Source: an uncultured Lachnospiraceae bacterium
GTDB taxonomy: Bacteria > Bacillota > Clostridia > Lachnospirales > Lachnospiraceae
Assembly (NCBI GenBank): GCA_902476265.1
Contig: CABSCP010000013.1
Location: 1-64,000, forward strand
DNA length: 64,000 nucleotides
Direction of reading: 5' to 3'
This document shows, one piece after another, positions 17,472 through 25,787 of this stretch (its first letter is position 1; every line of letters begins with the position of its first letter). A program made the translations under genes and the position numbers. A model generated the notes under the pieces. The model was not told the DNA's origin. It saw only the letters and a program-made list of their open reading frames with translations, and ran no database searches.

Positions 17472-17806
17472 TCAAATATCTTCTACAAAAAAGTACCCCA
17501 AAGACTCCACAAACACGCCTCCATCAAACAACAGCTTTATCTGTTCTCTACTCATCCATGTAACCTGTGCCACTTCACCTGTAGTCGCATTCTTTTTTCC
17601 TTTTTTCAAAAAAACATGTCCATTTTCAGCTTGTAAATCAACCCAACTTCTTTCTTACTGTTCTTAATCCAAACATGTATATCCAAATGATAGCCATCCG
17701 TCGTTAATTGCTCTCCTCTTACATAATCTCTACCCAATAAAACGCTGTCTTCACTGTATAAATCCCATATTTCAGTATCCGATATACATTCCAAAACAAT
17801 CTGCAT
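17472..17806 (-). pseudogene. NUDIX hydrolase remnant lacking the NUDIX box
   Basis: The N-terminal frame (17806-17606) has EIWDLYSEDSVLLGRDYVRG and GYHLDIHVWIKNSKKE, typical of NUDIX proteins of the isopentenyl-diphosphate isomerase-like type. A second frame to the stop at 17472 has the C-terminal end (EVAQVTWMSREQIKLLF, LGYFFVEDI). The roughly 70 residues between, including the GX5EX7REUXEEXGU box, are missing. A catalytically dead fragment. It lies only 17 bp upstream of the DUF1016 gene. Confidence 0.7.
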
Positions 17807-17944
17807 ATACGCATTATCTTCCCATCTAATATACCATAACAGTGGATCTTATCCAATCCATTTCCCATGTTCCTGCAACTCTTTCTCTATTTTTTACCAA
17901 CATCCCCACTTTAGATTGTTCGCTCATATTTCTATAATTGCAAA

Positions 17945-17970
17945 ATAGGAACCCCTTTCAGAGTTCCTAT
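17945..17970 (-). terminator. Terminator of the glycoside hydrolase operon
   Basis: ATAGGAAC and GTTCCTAT (8-bp arms) follow the stop of the last GH3 gene and run into ATTTTGC on the minus strand. The 17807-17944 interval upstream of it shows no gene. Confidence 0.7.
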
Positions 17971-17997
17971 CCCGCTCACTATTCAAAAGATTTTGTT

Positions 17998-20070
17998 TCA
18001 CAGTGTAAGCGTCAGCCTGATATCGCGCGAAGAGCTTCCGATCCGCACCACCTGGCTGTGACAATCCTGCGCCAGATGAATTTCAATCCGGCTTCTCTCC
18101 CCCGGTTTGAGGAATACCTTTTCAAATCCCTTCAGCTGCTGAAGCGGCTCGCCCTCTTTCCTTTCCCGGGGCGACAGATATACCTGAACGGTTTCACCCC
18201 CGGCCCTGTCTCCCTTATTGACAATATCACAGGAAACCCGGCATCCTCCGGCTTCTTCCGAAAGGCTTCCGTTTTCATAGGAAAAAGAAGTGTAGGACAG
18301 TCCGTGTCCGAAGCAGAATTCCGGATCAATCTCAAAGGTATCGTTATACCGGTAACCGACGAAGACGCCCTCCGTATATCTGACCTTCGTATCTCCGGGA
18401 AATTCGCCCAGCGCATGAGCGGAACAGTCCGTATGTTTCTTATAGAAGGTTTCCGGCAGCTTACCGGAAGGATTCACTTCGCCGAACAGGACCTCCGCCA
18501 GCGCATGTCCCCCTTCCATCCCCGCATACCAGTTCCAGACCACCGTATCCGCCTCTGCAAGAAACGCACCCATTTCCACCGGGCTTCCTCCCTGCAAAAC
18601 GATCACCGTTCGGGGATTTACCTGCAAAATCTGCCGGATCAGCTCCTCCTGTCCGTAAGGCAGCTTCATATCGCTTCGGTCATTACCTTCACTGTCCTGC
18701 TCATGGTTCAGACCCCCGATGAAAATGACATCGTCATATTCCGCCGCCATGCGTATGGCTTCTTCCCGCAGCGCTTTCCTTTTCTGTTCGATCCGGCTTT
18801 CCTTTTCCGCGCTGCCGCTTTTCCCGCCTGCAGCAGACAGGCTTTCCGCCTGCCAGTTCAAATCGGAATTTTCCTGCTTTTCGTCGCGGCAATATCCTCT
18901 CGCAAAGGCAACGTCTGCATTTCCTCCCAGCAGCGTCTTAATGCCCATCAGAGGGGAAATCTCATACAACGCCTTGATTTCCGCGCTGCCGCCTCCGTTG
19001 GAATGAATGCTTTCCGCATTATCGCCGATCAGCAGCAGCCTTTTCACTTTCTTCTTATCCAGAGGCAGTCTGCCCGCACTGTTTTTTAACAGAACAACGG
19101 ATTCTCTTGCCACCATGAGGGCGGTCTGACGGTGTCCGGGCGTATTGTAGGAACCGCTTTTACGCTCTTCGTCCATCATATGAAGCCGCAGCATCAGCAT
19201 CAGAATCCGCGTCACCTTTTCATCCAGGAGCGATTCTGGGATCTCTCCGTCTTCCACCATTTTCTTTAACGGCTGCGCCATGTGATAGTCGTCAAAATGA
19301 TCGGTCACCGACATTTCAATATCCAGAGAGGATTCCGCCGCCAGTCTTGTATCGTGCACCGCGCCCCAATCGGAAACAGCCACACCGTCATAGCCCCACT
19401 CATCCCGGAGTATCTGATTCATCAGAAACGGGCTTTCGCAGCAGTGCCTTCCGTAAATTTTATTATACGCGCCCATGACGGTATATGCCCCACCCCTGAT
19501 CAGGGCATCATGGAAAGCGGGCAGATAAATTTCGCGCAGCGTTTTCTCATCCACCTCCACTTCCACCCAAAGCCTCTCCGTCTCCTGGTTATTGACCGCA
19601 AAATGCTTTACACACGCGGCCACATCCCATTCCTGTACGCCCTGAATAAAGGGAACCACCATCTCTCCTGTCAGAAAGGGATCTTCGCTGAAATACTCAA
19701 AATTCCGTCCGCACAGGGGACTTCTTTTGATATTGATGCCGGGAGCCAGAATCACGTCTTTTCCTCTTCCCCGGGCTTCTTCTCCCAAAACCCCGCCCAT
19801 TTCATGGGCCAGCCGCCGGTTCCATGTGGAAGCCAGCGCGCTGTTACAGGGCAAATATGTCACATAATCGTCGGAAAGACCGACCGTTTTCCAGTTATCC
19901 GGTTCAAATTCCTGCCGAACGCCCATCGGGCCGTCCGACATTTTTAAGGGCGGAATGGAAAGACGTTCCACGCCTTTTGTAGCAAACAGCTCTGCGCCGT
20001 GGATCATACCGATCTTTTCCTCCAGTGTCAGTTTTACCGTAATGTTCTCCGCCTGTTTTCTTAATTCCAT
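17998..20070 (-). CDS. Glycoside hydrolase family 3 beta-glycosidase
   Basis: 690 aa, cytosolic. The N-terminal GH3 barrel carries the catalytic nucleophile D234 in AVSDWGA, with conserved DGPMG, KHFAVNNQE and YNKIYG motifs. The alpha/beta sandwich holds the likely acid/base region GLNHEQDSEGNDRSDM. A fibronectin-III-like C-terminal domain follows from PLQQLKGFEKVFLKPGE. Such enzymes release glucose or xylose from short beta-linked oligosaccharides. The start at 20070 follows AAGGAGATTAACG; a longer frame to 20163 has no site and would overlap the alpha-xylosidase gene. It is the last gene of the operon, 80 bp after yicI. Confidence 0.92.
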   Translation of the reverse strand: MELRKQAENITVKLTLEEKIGMIHGAELFATKGVERLSIPPLKMSDGPMGVRQEFEPDNWKTVGLSDDYVTYLPCNSALASTWNRRLAHEMGGVLGEEARGRGKDVILAPGINIKRSPLCGRNFEYFSEDPFLTGEMVVPFIQGVQEWDVAACVKHFAVNNQETERLWVEVEVDEKTLREIYLPAFHDALIRGGAYTVMGAYNKIYGRHCCESPFLMNQILRDEWGYDGVAVSDWGAVHDTRLAAESSLDIEMSVTDHFDDYHMAQPLKKMVEDGEIPESLLDEKVTRILMLMLRLHMMDEERKSGSYNTPGHRQTALMVARESVVLLKNSAGRLPLDKKKVKRLLLIGDNAESIHSNGGGSAEIKALYEISPLMGIKTLLGGNADVAFARGYCRDEKQENSDLNWQAESLSAAGGKSGSAEKESRIEQKRKALREEAIRMAAEYDDVIFIGGLNHEQDSEGNDRSDMKLPYGQEELIRQILQVNPRTVIVLQGGSPVEMGAFLAEADTVVWNWYAGMEGGHALAEVLFGEVNPSGKLPETFYKKHTDCSAHALGEFPGDTKVRYTEGVFVGYRYNDTFEIDPEFCFGHGLSYTSFSYENGSLSEEAGGCRVSCDIVNKGDRAGGETVQVYLSPRERKEGEPLQQLKGFEKVFLKPGERSRIEIHLAQDCHSQVVRIGSSSRDIRLTLTL

Positions 20071-20150
20071 CGTTAATCTCCTTATCACTCCAAACCAGTC
20101 TATGACACTCCTGCACAAATGTCGTACGGAAAATATGCGGTCGCACAACA

Positions 20151-22481
20151 CTACTTCCGGCATACAAGCCGCGCACCGCCGGACGCGCAGGTCACCACCG
20201 TATCCTTTCCCTCTGTCCTAAAGGAGCCGCCCTCCACGGATGTGAAGCTGCAGTTTACAAAACGGATTACACATCCGGCTTCGCCCTCTGTTCCGACCAC
20301 AATTTCCTCTCCCTGTCTTTCAAAGGAGGTCTTCAGAATTTCCCCGCCATCCTGATATACAATCTTTTCCGTCCGATCCTTCAGACAGAAAACCTTCAGC
20401 TCCATAGTCTGCTCAAATGAGTAATCAGCGCGGTCGGTTACCGTACCTGTGGGAATGACGCTGTTTTCACGCACCCACAGAGGGATGGACAGATAATCGT
20501 GATGCTCCGTCCTCCAGATACCGCCCTGCACCTGTTCCCCGGTCAGATAATTTGTCCAGACGCCTTTGGGTAGATAATAGGAGGCCATGCCATCCTCATT
20601 GAAGATGGGCGCAACCAGAAGGCTGTCCCCCAGCATGTATTGTTTGTCCAGATACTGACAGTTTGGATCCCGTTCAAATTCCAGCGGCATACTGCGCATC
20701 AGCGGCACGCCGGTGCGGGAGGTTTCCACCGCCCCGCTGTAAAGATAAGGCAGAAGCGAAAGTTTCAGCTTCGTGAAATATCTCACGACATCAACCGCTT
20801 CCTCATCATAAGCCCAGGGCACGCGGTAAGAGGTGCTGCCATGCAGACGGCTGTGAGTGGACAGCAGACCGAAAGCCGCCCAGCGTTTGTATACATCCGG
20901 CGTAGATTGACTTTCAAATCCGCCGATATCATGGCTCCAGAAGCCAAAACCGCTGCTCGTCAGAGAAAGGCCGCCCCGCAGGCTTTCTTCCATGGACTCA
21001 TAGTCTGACCAGCAGTCCCCACCCCAGTGAACCGGGAATTTCTGTCCGCCGGCGGTGGCGGAACGGGCAAAGAGGATCGCTTCCTTTTTCCCTCGTTTTT
21101 TCTCCAGAACCTCATAAACCGCCTTATTATAAAGATAGGTGTAGAAGTTATGCATCTTTTCGGGATCTGCACCATTGTGATACACCGCATCTACGGGAAT
21201 CCGTTCGCCAAAATCGGTTTTAAAACAATCTACTCCCATATCAAGAAGCTGCTCCAGCTTTCCCTGATACCATTTCACCGCTTCCGGATTGGTAAAGTCT
21301 ACAATCGCCAGGCCCGGCTGCCACATATCCCACTGCCAGACATCACCGTTTGCGCGCTTCAGAAAATATCCCTTTTCCATGCCTTCTTCAAAAAGCGCGG
21401 ATTCCTGACCGATATAGGAGTTGATCCACACACAGACCTTGATCCCCTTTTCGTGGATTCTGGCCAGCATACCCGCAGGATCGGGGAAGACTCTCTCATC
21501 CCAGATGAAATCCGTCCAATGAAATTCCCGCATCCAGCAGCAGTCAAAATGAAAGACGCTCAACGGAATCCCGCGTTCCAGCATCCCGTCAATAAAGCCC
21601 ATTACTGTCTTTTCGTCATAATCGGTGGTGAAAGAGGTGGACAGCCACAGGCCGAAGGTCCACTGTGCGGGCAGGGACGGCTTACCGGTCAGGTCGGTGT
21701 AACGAACCAGCGCCTCTTTCATCGTGGGGCCGTCAAAAAGGAAGTAGTCCAGACTCTCCCCCTGCACGCAGAAGCCGACTTTCGTCACCTGCTCCGTCGC
21801 CACCTCAAATTCCACCTTTTCCGGATGGTTGACAAATACACCATACCCTCTATTAGACAAATAGAACGGAATATTTTTGTAGGATTGCTCCGTGCTCGTT
21901 CCGCCGTCCTCGTTCCAAATTGAAACTGACTGACCGTTCTTTACAAAAGGCGTAAAACGTTCGCCCAGACCATAGATCAGTTCACCTACGGAAAGGCCGA
22001 GCTGCTGCCGCATATATGCGTCCTTACTCCCCTTATCGTATGCGAAACCCTTCCAGTCCGTCTTCATATAGGAAAGATCCCTCCAGCTGCTTTTCGTGAG
22101 CAGCTTTCCGTCTCTTTCATAGCGCATGGACCAGTTTTCCATATCAATGATCAGGCTCAGATGTCCACTCCTGACAACGATGTGTCCGTTCTCCTCTGCA
22201 GCGTCAATAGTTGAAGCCGCTGTAAGGTTGAGTTCAAACTCCGGCTCCGTTTTTTTCACACCCTTATGGTGCCATGTCTGCACACGGATCACCTCCGGCG
22301 CGGGCGTCGTGACGCGCACTGTCAGATTGATTCCGCCCAGAGTATCTCCCTTATGATTGATCCTGTTGGTGGGCGCGCAGAGAACCACCGCATCCTTTTC
22401 CATTTTTACTTCGTATACATGCTGAGGCGTGAAGCACTCATACCCCTCTTTAAACAGCCAGCATCCATTATGAAATTTCAT
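20151..22481 (-). CDS. yicI: Glycoside hydrolase family 31 alpha-xylosidase
   Basis: 776 aa and aligned by eye with E. coli YicI: the nucleophile region CFKTDFGERIP places Asp at 423 and HWGGDC places the acid/base Asp at 489. Both are seven residues on from the E. coli D416 and D482. The N-terminal beta-sandwich, the (beta/alpha)8 barrel and the C-terminal beta domains are all present. It removes terminal alpha-1,6-xylose from xyloglucan-type oligosaccharides (isoprimeverose). No signal peptide, so it works after import. It lies between the esterase and the second GH3 in the operon. Selectivity for xylose over glucose is inferred from the YicI-like core. Confidence 0.9.
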   Translation of the reverse strand: MKFHNGCWLFKEGYECFTPQHVYEVKMEKDAVVLCAPTNRINHKGDTLGGINLTVRVTTPAPEVIRVQTWHHKGVKKTEPEFELNLTAASTIDAAEENGHIVVRSGHLSLIIDMENWSMRYERDGKLLTKSSWRDLSYMKTDWKGFAYDKGSKDAYMRQQLGLSVGELIYGLGERFTPFVKNGQSVSIWNEDGGTSTEQSYKNIPFYLSNRGYGVFVNHPEKVEFEVATEQVTKVGFCVQGESLDYFLFDGPTMKEALVRYTDLTGKPSLPAQWTFGLWLSTSFTTDYDEKTVMGFIDGMLERGIPLSVFHFDCCWMREFHWTDFIWDERVFPDPAGMLARIHEKGIKVCVWINSYIGQESALFEEGMEKGYFLKRANGDVWQWDMWQPGLAIVDFTNPEAVKWYQGKLEQLLDMGVDCFKTDFGERIPVDAVYHNGADPEKMHNFYTYLYNKAVYEVLEKKRGKKEAILFARSATAGGQKFPVHWGGDCWSDYESMEESLRGGLSLTSSGFGFWSHDIGGFESQSTPDVYKRWAAFGLLSTHSRLHGSTSYRVPWAYDEEAVDVVRYFTKLKLSLLPYLYSGAVETSRTGVPLMRSMPLEFERDPNCQYLDKQYMLGDSLLVAPIFNEDGMASYYLPKGVWTNYLTGEQVQGGIWRTEHHDYLSIPLWVRENSVIPTGTVTDRADYSFEQTMELKVFCLKDRTEKIVYQDGGEILKTSFERQGEEIVVGTEGEAGCVIRFVNCSFTSVEGGSFRTEGKDTVVTCASGGARLVCRK

Positions 22482-22582
22482 ATTATCTCCATTCCGGAGC
22501 GTTTTTTCTATGTGGCATCAGCTCAATTTGTGACGCTCCTGCACAAATTGCTGTGTGAAAAATGTGCGATAACGCTTATTTT

Positions 22583-23698
22583 TCACATTTCCTTCTGATT
22601 TTTCATAAATTCGAGCATATCATTGCTCCAGTCTCTTGCTTCTTTACAGAACGCCAGATAACAGCCGTGCCCGCCGGAGCGATACACCCGCATCTGATAA
22701 GGAACGTTATGCTTCTCGAGACTTTCCGCCATGTGCAGCGTATTGGACGGCGGCACACAGTCATCGTCCGCGACCGTCCATATAAAGGTCTTCGGATATT
22801 CCCCCGTCACCAGCCGCTCTACGGATAACGCGCAGCGCAGTTCCTCCCTGCCGCCGGTCAGGGCTTGGAAACTGCCCTCATGGGGTTCCTGTTCAAAGCT
22901 GATGACCGGATAGCACAGGCAGAGCTTATCCGGCCTTGCGCCCACGCTTTCATAGCGGCTGGCCTCCTGCGGCATACGCAATACAATATCCTCCCGGACC
23001 ATTGGCTCGTAAGTTGGATACAGCGCAGCTTCCAAAGCGCACAGATGCGCACCCGCCGATGCGCCGAAAAGCATGAAGTCCTCCGGATCAATCCCGTATT
23101 CCTCCGCATGGGCTCTCAAATACATAATGGCAAGCGTCAGATCCTTCTGCGGATCGGGGTAACGCTGCGCATTACTATCCTTTTCCTGACCGCCGCTCTG
23201 TGGATATACCCGGTATCTGAGCACAAATGTCCGGTAACCATTGGCTTCCATAAAATACCGGACCGGATTGCCCTCGCCGGAAAAGCATACCGCCTCATAC
23301 CCGCCGCCAGGACAGATCAGGACGGCCGGTTTTTTTTCTTTTGCCATGGAAGGCTCGATCACGGGAGCCAGTAGAAAGACCCTGTGCTCTCCCCCCAGAC
23401 GATCTTCCTCTGGCGTCCAGCATTTCCCGTCCGGATTCCACAGCGGAATACAGACCAGGCGTTTGCTATCCACAATATCCAGTATCGTTCCCAGCGCGTC
23501 CATCAATTGGTCGGCGATGACGGAGAAGGGATCACCCCAGGGAGTCTTCGCCACCTGCTCCACATAGGCGATCGGCCTGTCTTCATATTCCTCCGGAAAC
23601 AGGGAAAGCAGATCCTCCGAAAAAAATACACGCAGATATTTCTGCATTCCCGGCCAGGACAGAATATCCCGCATGGAATTATATTTCGTAAACCGCAT
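22583..23698 (-). CDS. Alpha/beta-hydrolase esterase, possibly a carbohydrate deacetylase
   Basis: A 371-aa serine esterase. The oxyanion loop is VLICPGGGYEAV, the nucleophile elbow FGASAGAHL (S214), with D311-313 in VADDDCVPP and H344 in SGGHGC. This is the BD-FAE/acetylxylan-esterase-like pattern seen in gut glycan operons. Residues 1-100 form an extra N-terminal helical region of unknown role. No signal peptide. The start at 23698 is set by GGGAGGATGACA; the ATG at 23704 overlaps that site. The 5' end overlaps the GH42 stop by 20 bases, which indicates translational coupling. Its place in the locus suggests removal of acetyl groups from imported oligosaccharides. Confidence 0.8.
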   Translation of the reverse strand: MRFTKYNSMRDILSWPGMQKYLRVFFSEDLLSLFPEEYEDRPIAYVEQVAKTPWGDPFSVIADQLMDALGTILDIVDSKRLVCIPLWNPDGKCWTPEEDRLGGEHRVFLLAPVIEPSMAKEKKPAVLICPGGGYEAVCFSGEGNPVRYFMEANGYRTFVLRYRVYPQSGGQEKDSNAQRYPDPQKDLTLAIMYLRAHAEEYGIDPEDFMLFGASAGAHLCALEAALYPTYEPMVREDIVLRMPQEASRYESVGARPDKLCLCYPVISFEQEPHEGSFQALTGGREELRCALSVERLVTGEYPKTFIWTVADDDCVPPSNTLHMAESLEKHNVPYQMRVYRSGGHGCYLAFCKEARDWSNDMLEFMKNQKEM

Positions 23699-25742
23699 TG
23701 TCATCCTCCCTGTCCGTTCTGATTATGAAAACTCCCTTTGCCGGGATGTCCACAGGCTCTCCTGCCGCACAGACCGTTCCTTCCAGCAGATTTTCGCCGT
23801 TTCGCTCAGGATATACTTTCACAGGCTCATCGCCGTGATTCAGGAAAAACAGGAAACGGCTCTCTGTGTTCTCCCGCGCGCATACTTCAAGTCCCGGCTG
23901 TTCCAGATAAAGAGGCGTAATTTTCGCATCCTGTATAACCTGCCTGATGAAATCATGGTAAAACGCTCCGTTCCCTCTCGTCGCAACATAATAAGCCTGC
24001 CCTTTTCCGAAGCTGTTTCTGGTCAGCGCGGGAGCGCCCGCGTAAAAGTCTGATTCATAGCAGGCCAGTGTCTCCGCTCCCCTGGTATGCAGAATATCGC
24101 AAAGCAGCTCTGCGGTATAGCGGACGCCGTTCCATGTGAAGCTGTTTTGCGCGCCTTTTGGCAGCGCGTCAATCTCCTCCACCCAAACACCCAAAAGCTC
24201 CTTCAGATGTCCCGGATAGCCTCCTGTGACAACCAGATCATGTTCCTCCACAATGCCTGAGAAAAATGTGGTGATCAAAATACCGCCGTTTTTTACAAAC
24301 TCCTCCAGCTTTTCGGCGTATCCGGCCTTTACCATATAGAGCACAGGCGCGATGACGACACGATAGCCCTTAAGGGAGTCCTCCACAGAAATGATATCCG
24401 TCGAAATGTTTTGTTCATACAGCGCAGTATAATAGCGTTCCACTTCATCCATATATTTCAAATCACAGCTTGGGCCTGCGGAATATTCCAGCGCCCACCA
24501 GTTATCCCAGTCTGCAACTATCGCCGCCTGCGCCTTTGTCCGGCTGCCCAGTGTCTGCGCGCCCAGTCTTTTCAGTTCCGCTCCCAGATTCGCCAGTTCC
24601 CGGAAAACCCTTGTATTTTCATGTCCCGCATGATCAATGACCGCACCGTGATATTTTTCGCAGGCCCCGATACTTCTTCGCATCTGGAAAAACAGTATCG
24701 TGTCAGAGCCGTGCGCCACCGCCTGATAACTTAGCAGCCGCATCACTCCCGGCCTCTTTAAAGCATTATAAGACAACCAGTTCGTCACACTTGGCGTCTG
24801 CTCCATCAAAACAAACGGAGCGCCCTGCTTCAGTCCTCTGATCAGATCATGTTGCAGCGCCACTACAGCGGGGGATGTTTCATTCGACGGATAATTGTCC
24901 CAGGATGCAAAATCCAGATATTTTGCCCATTTCTGGTAATCCAGCCCCTTATAGAAGCCCATCATGTTAGTCGTGACCGGAATTTCCGGCGTCATAACTT
25001 TAACCGCTTCATATTCCGCCCGGAAATTTTCCAGCATGGAGTCGGACATGAACCGCCTATAGTCCAGTGAAATCCCCTGAAAGGTCGTCCTGTCATAAGC
25101 AAAATGCTCACTCTGCATGTTCGGAACAACAATCTCATCCCAGTCATAAAAGGTATGTCCCCAGAAGGAAGTATTCCAGGCTCTGTTTACCTCCTCTATC
25201 GTCTGATACTTTTCCCGGAGCCAGACGCGGAATGCCTTTTCACAGTTCTCACAATAGCAGTCTCCGCCGTACTCATTGGAAACGTGCCATGCCACAATAT
25301 TGTCATATCCCCCGTAACGCTCAGCCAGCTTCTTTGCCAGGCGCACCGCGAATTTCTGAAACACGGGGCTGTTCGGACAGGAATTGTGGCGGCTGCCGAA
25401 TTTTCTCCTGATACCGTTAAATTCGGTGCGCAGCACCTCCGGGTACCGCTTTGCCATCCAGGCGGGATGCGCCGCTGTGGAAGTCGCCAGAATCACTTTC
25501 AGGCCGTTTTTCTTCACCAGCTCCATAATTTTATCCAGCCGGTCAAAGCAATAGGTCGTTTCGTCTGGCTGTAACGCCGCCCAGGAAAATACGTTGATCG
25601 TCACACAATCAATCCCCGCCAGGGCGAACAGACGCATATCCTCTTCCCACACTTCTTCCGGCCACTGTTCCGGGTTATAATCTCCCCCGTAAAGTATTTT
25701 TGTCACCTTATCGCTGAAGGTTTTATAACTTTTCTGGTCCAT
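23679..25742 (-). CDS. Glycoside hydrolase family 42 beta-galactosidase
   Basis: 687 aa with all three GH42 domains. The barrel starts with YGGDYNPEQWPEEVW. The acid/base is E157 in HVSNEYGG and the nucleophile E314 in LMEQTPS. The zinc-site cysteines (C122 and the CYCENC cluster at 162-167) are present. The trimerisation domain and C-terminal beta domain follow. It hydrolyses beta-galactosides, or arabinosides in some relatives, in the cytosol. In this operon it would remove galactose decorations. The start at 25742 follows GGGAGAAAGAGG. Confidence 0.92.
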   Translation of the reverse strand: MDQKSYKTFSDKVTKILYGGDYNPEQWPEEVWEEDMRLFALAGIDCVTINVFSWAALQPDETTYCFDRLDKIMELVKKNGLKVILATSTAAHPAWMAKRYPEVLRTEFNGIRRKFGSRHNSCPNSPVFQKFAVRLAKKLAERYGGYDNIVAWHVSNEYGGDCYCENCEKAFRVWLREKYQTIEEVNRAWNTSFWGHTFYDWDEIVVPNMQSEHFAYDRTTFQGISLDYRRFMSDSMLENFRAEYEAVKVMTPEIPVTTNMMGFYKGLDYQKWAKYLDFASWDNYPSNETSPAVVALQHDLIRGLKQGAPFVLMEQTPSVTNWLSYNALKRPGVMRLLSYQAVAHGSDTILFFQMRRSIGACEKYHGAVIDHAGHENTRVFRELANLGAELKRLGAQTLGSRTKAQAAIVADWDNWWALEYSAGPSCDLKYMDEVERYYTALYEQNISTDIISVEDSLKGYRVVIAPVLYMVKAGYAEKLEEFVKNGGILITTFFSGIVEEHDLVVTGGYPGHLKELLGVWVEEIDALPKGAQNSFTWNGVRYTAELLCDILHTRGAETLACYESDFYAGAPALTRNSFGKGQAYYVATRGNGAFYHDFIRQVIQDAKITPLYLEQPGLEVCARENTESRFLFFLNHGDEPVKVYPERNGENLLEGTVCAAGEPVDIPAKGVFIIRTDREDDNAVYEI

Positions 25743-25787
25743 CCTCTTTCTCCCATCGCATAGATTCCGGCGGAAATCCGCCGGTTT

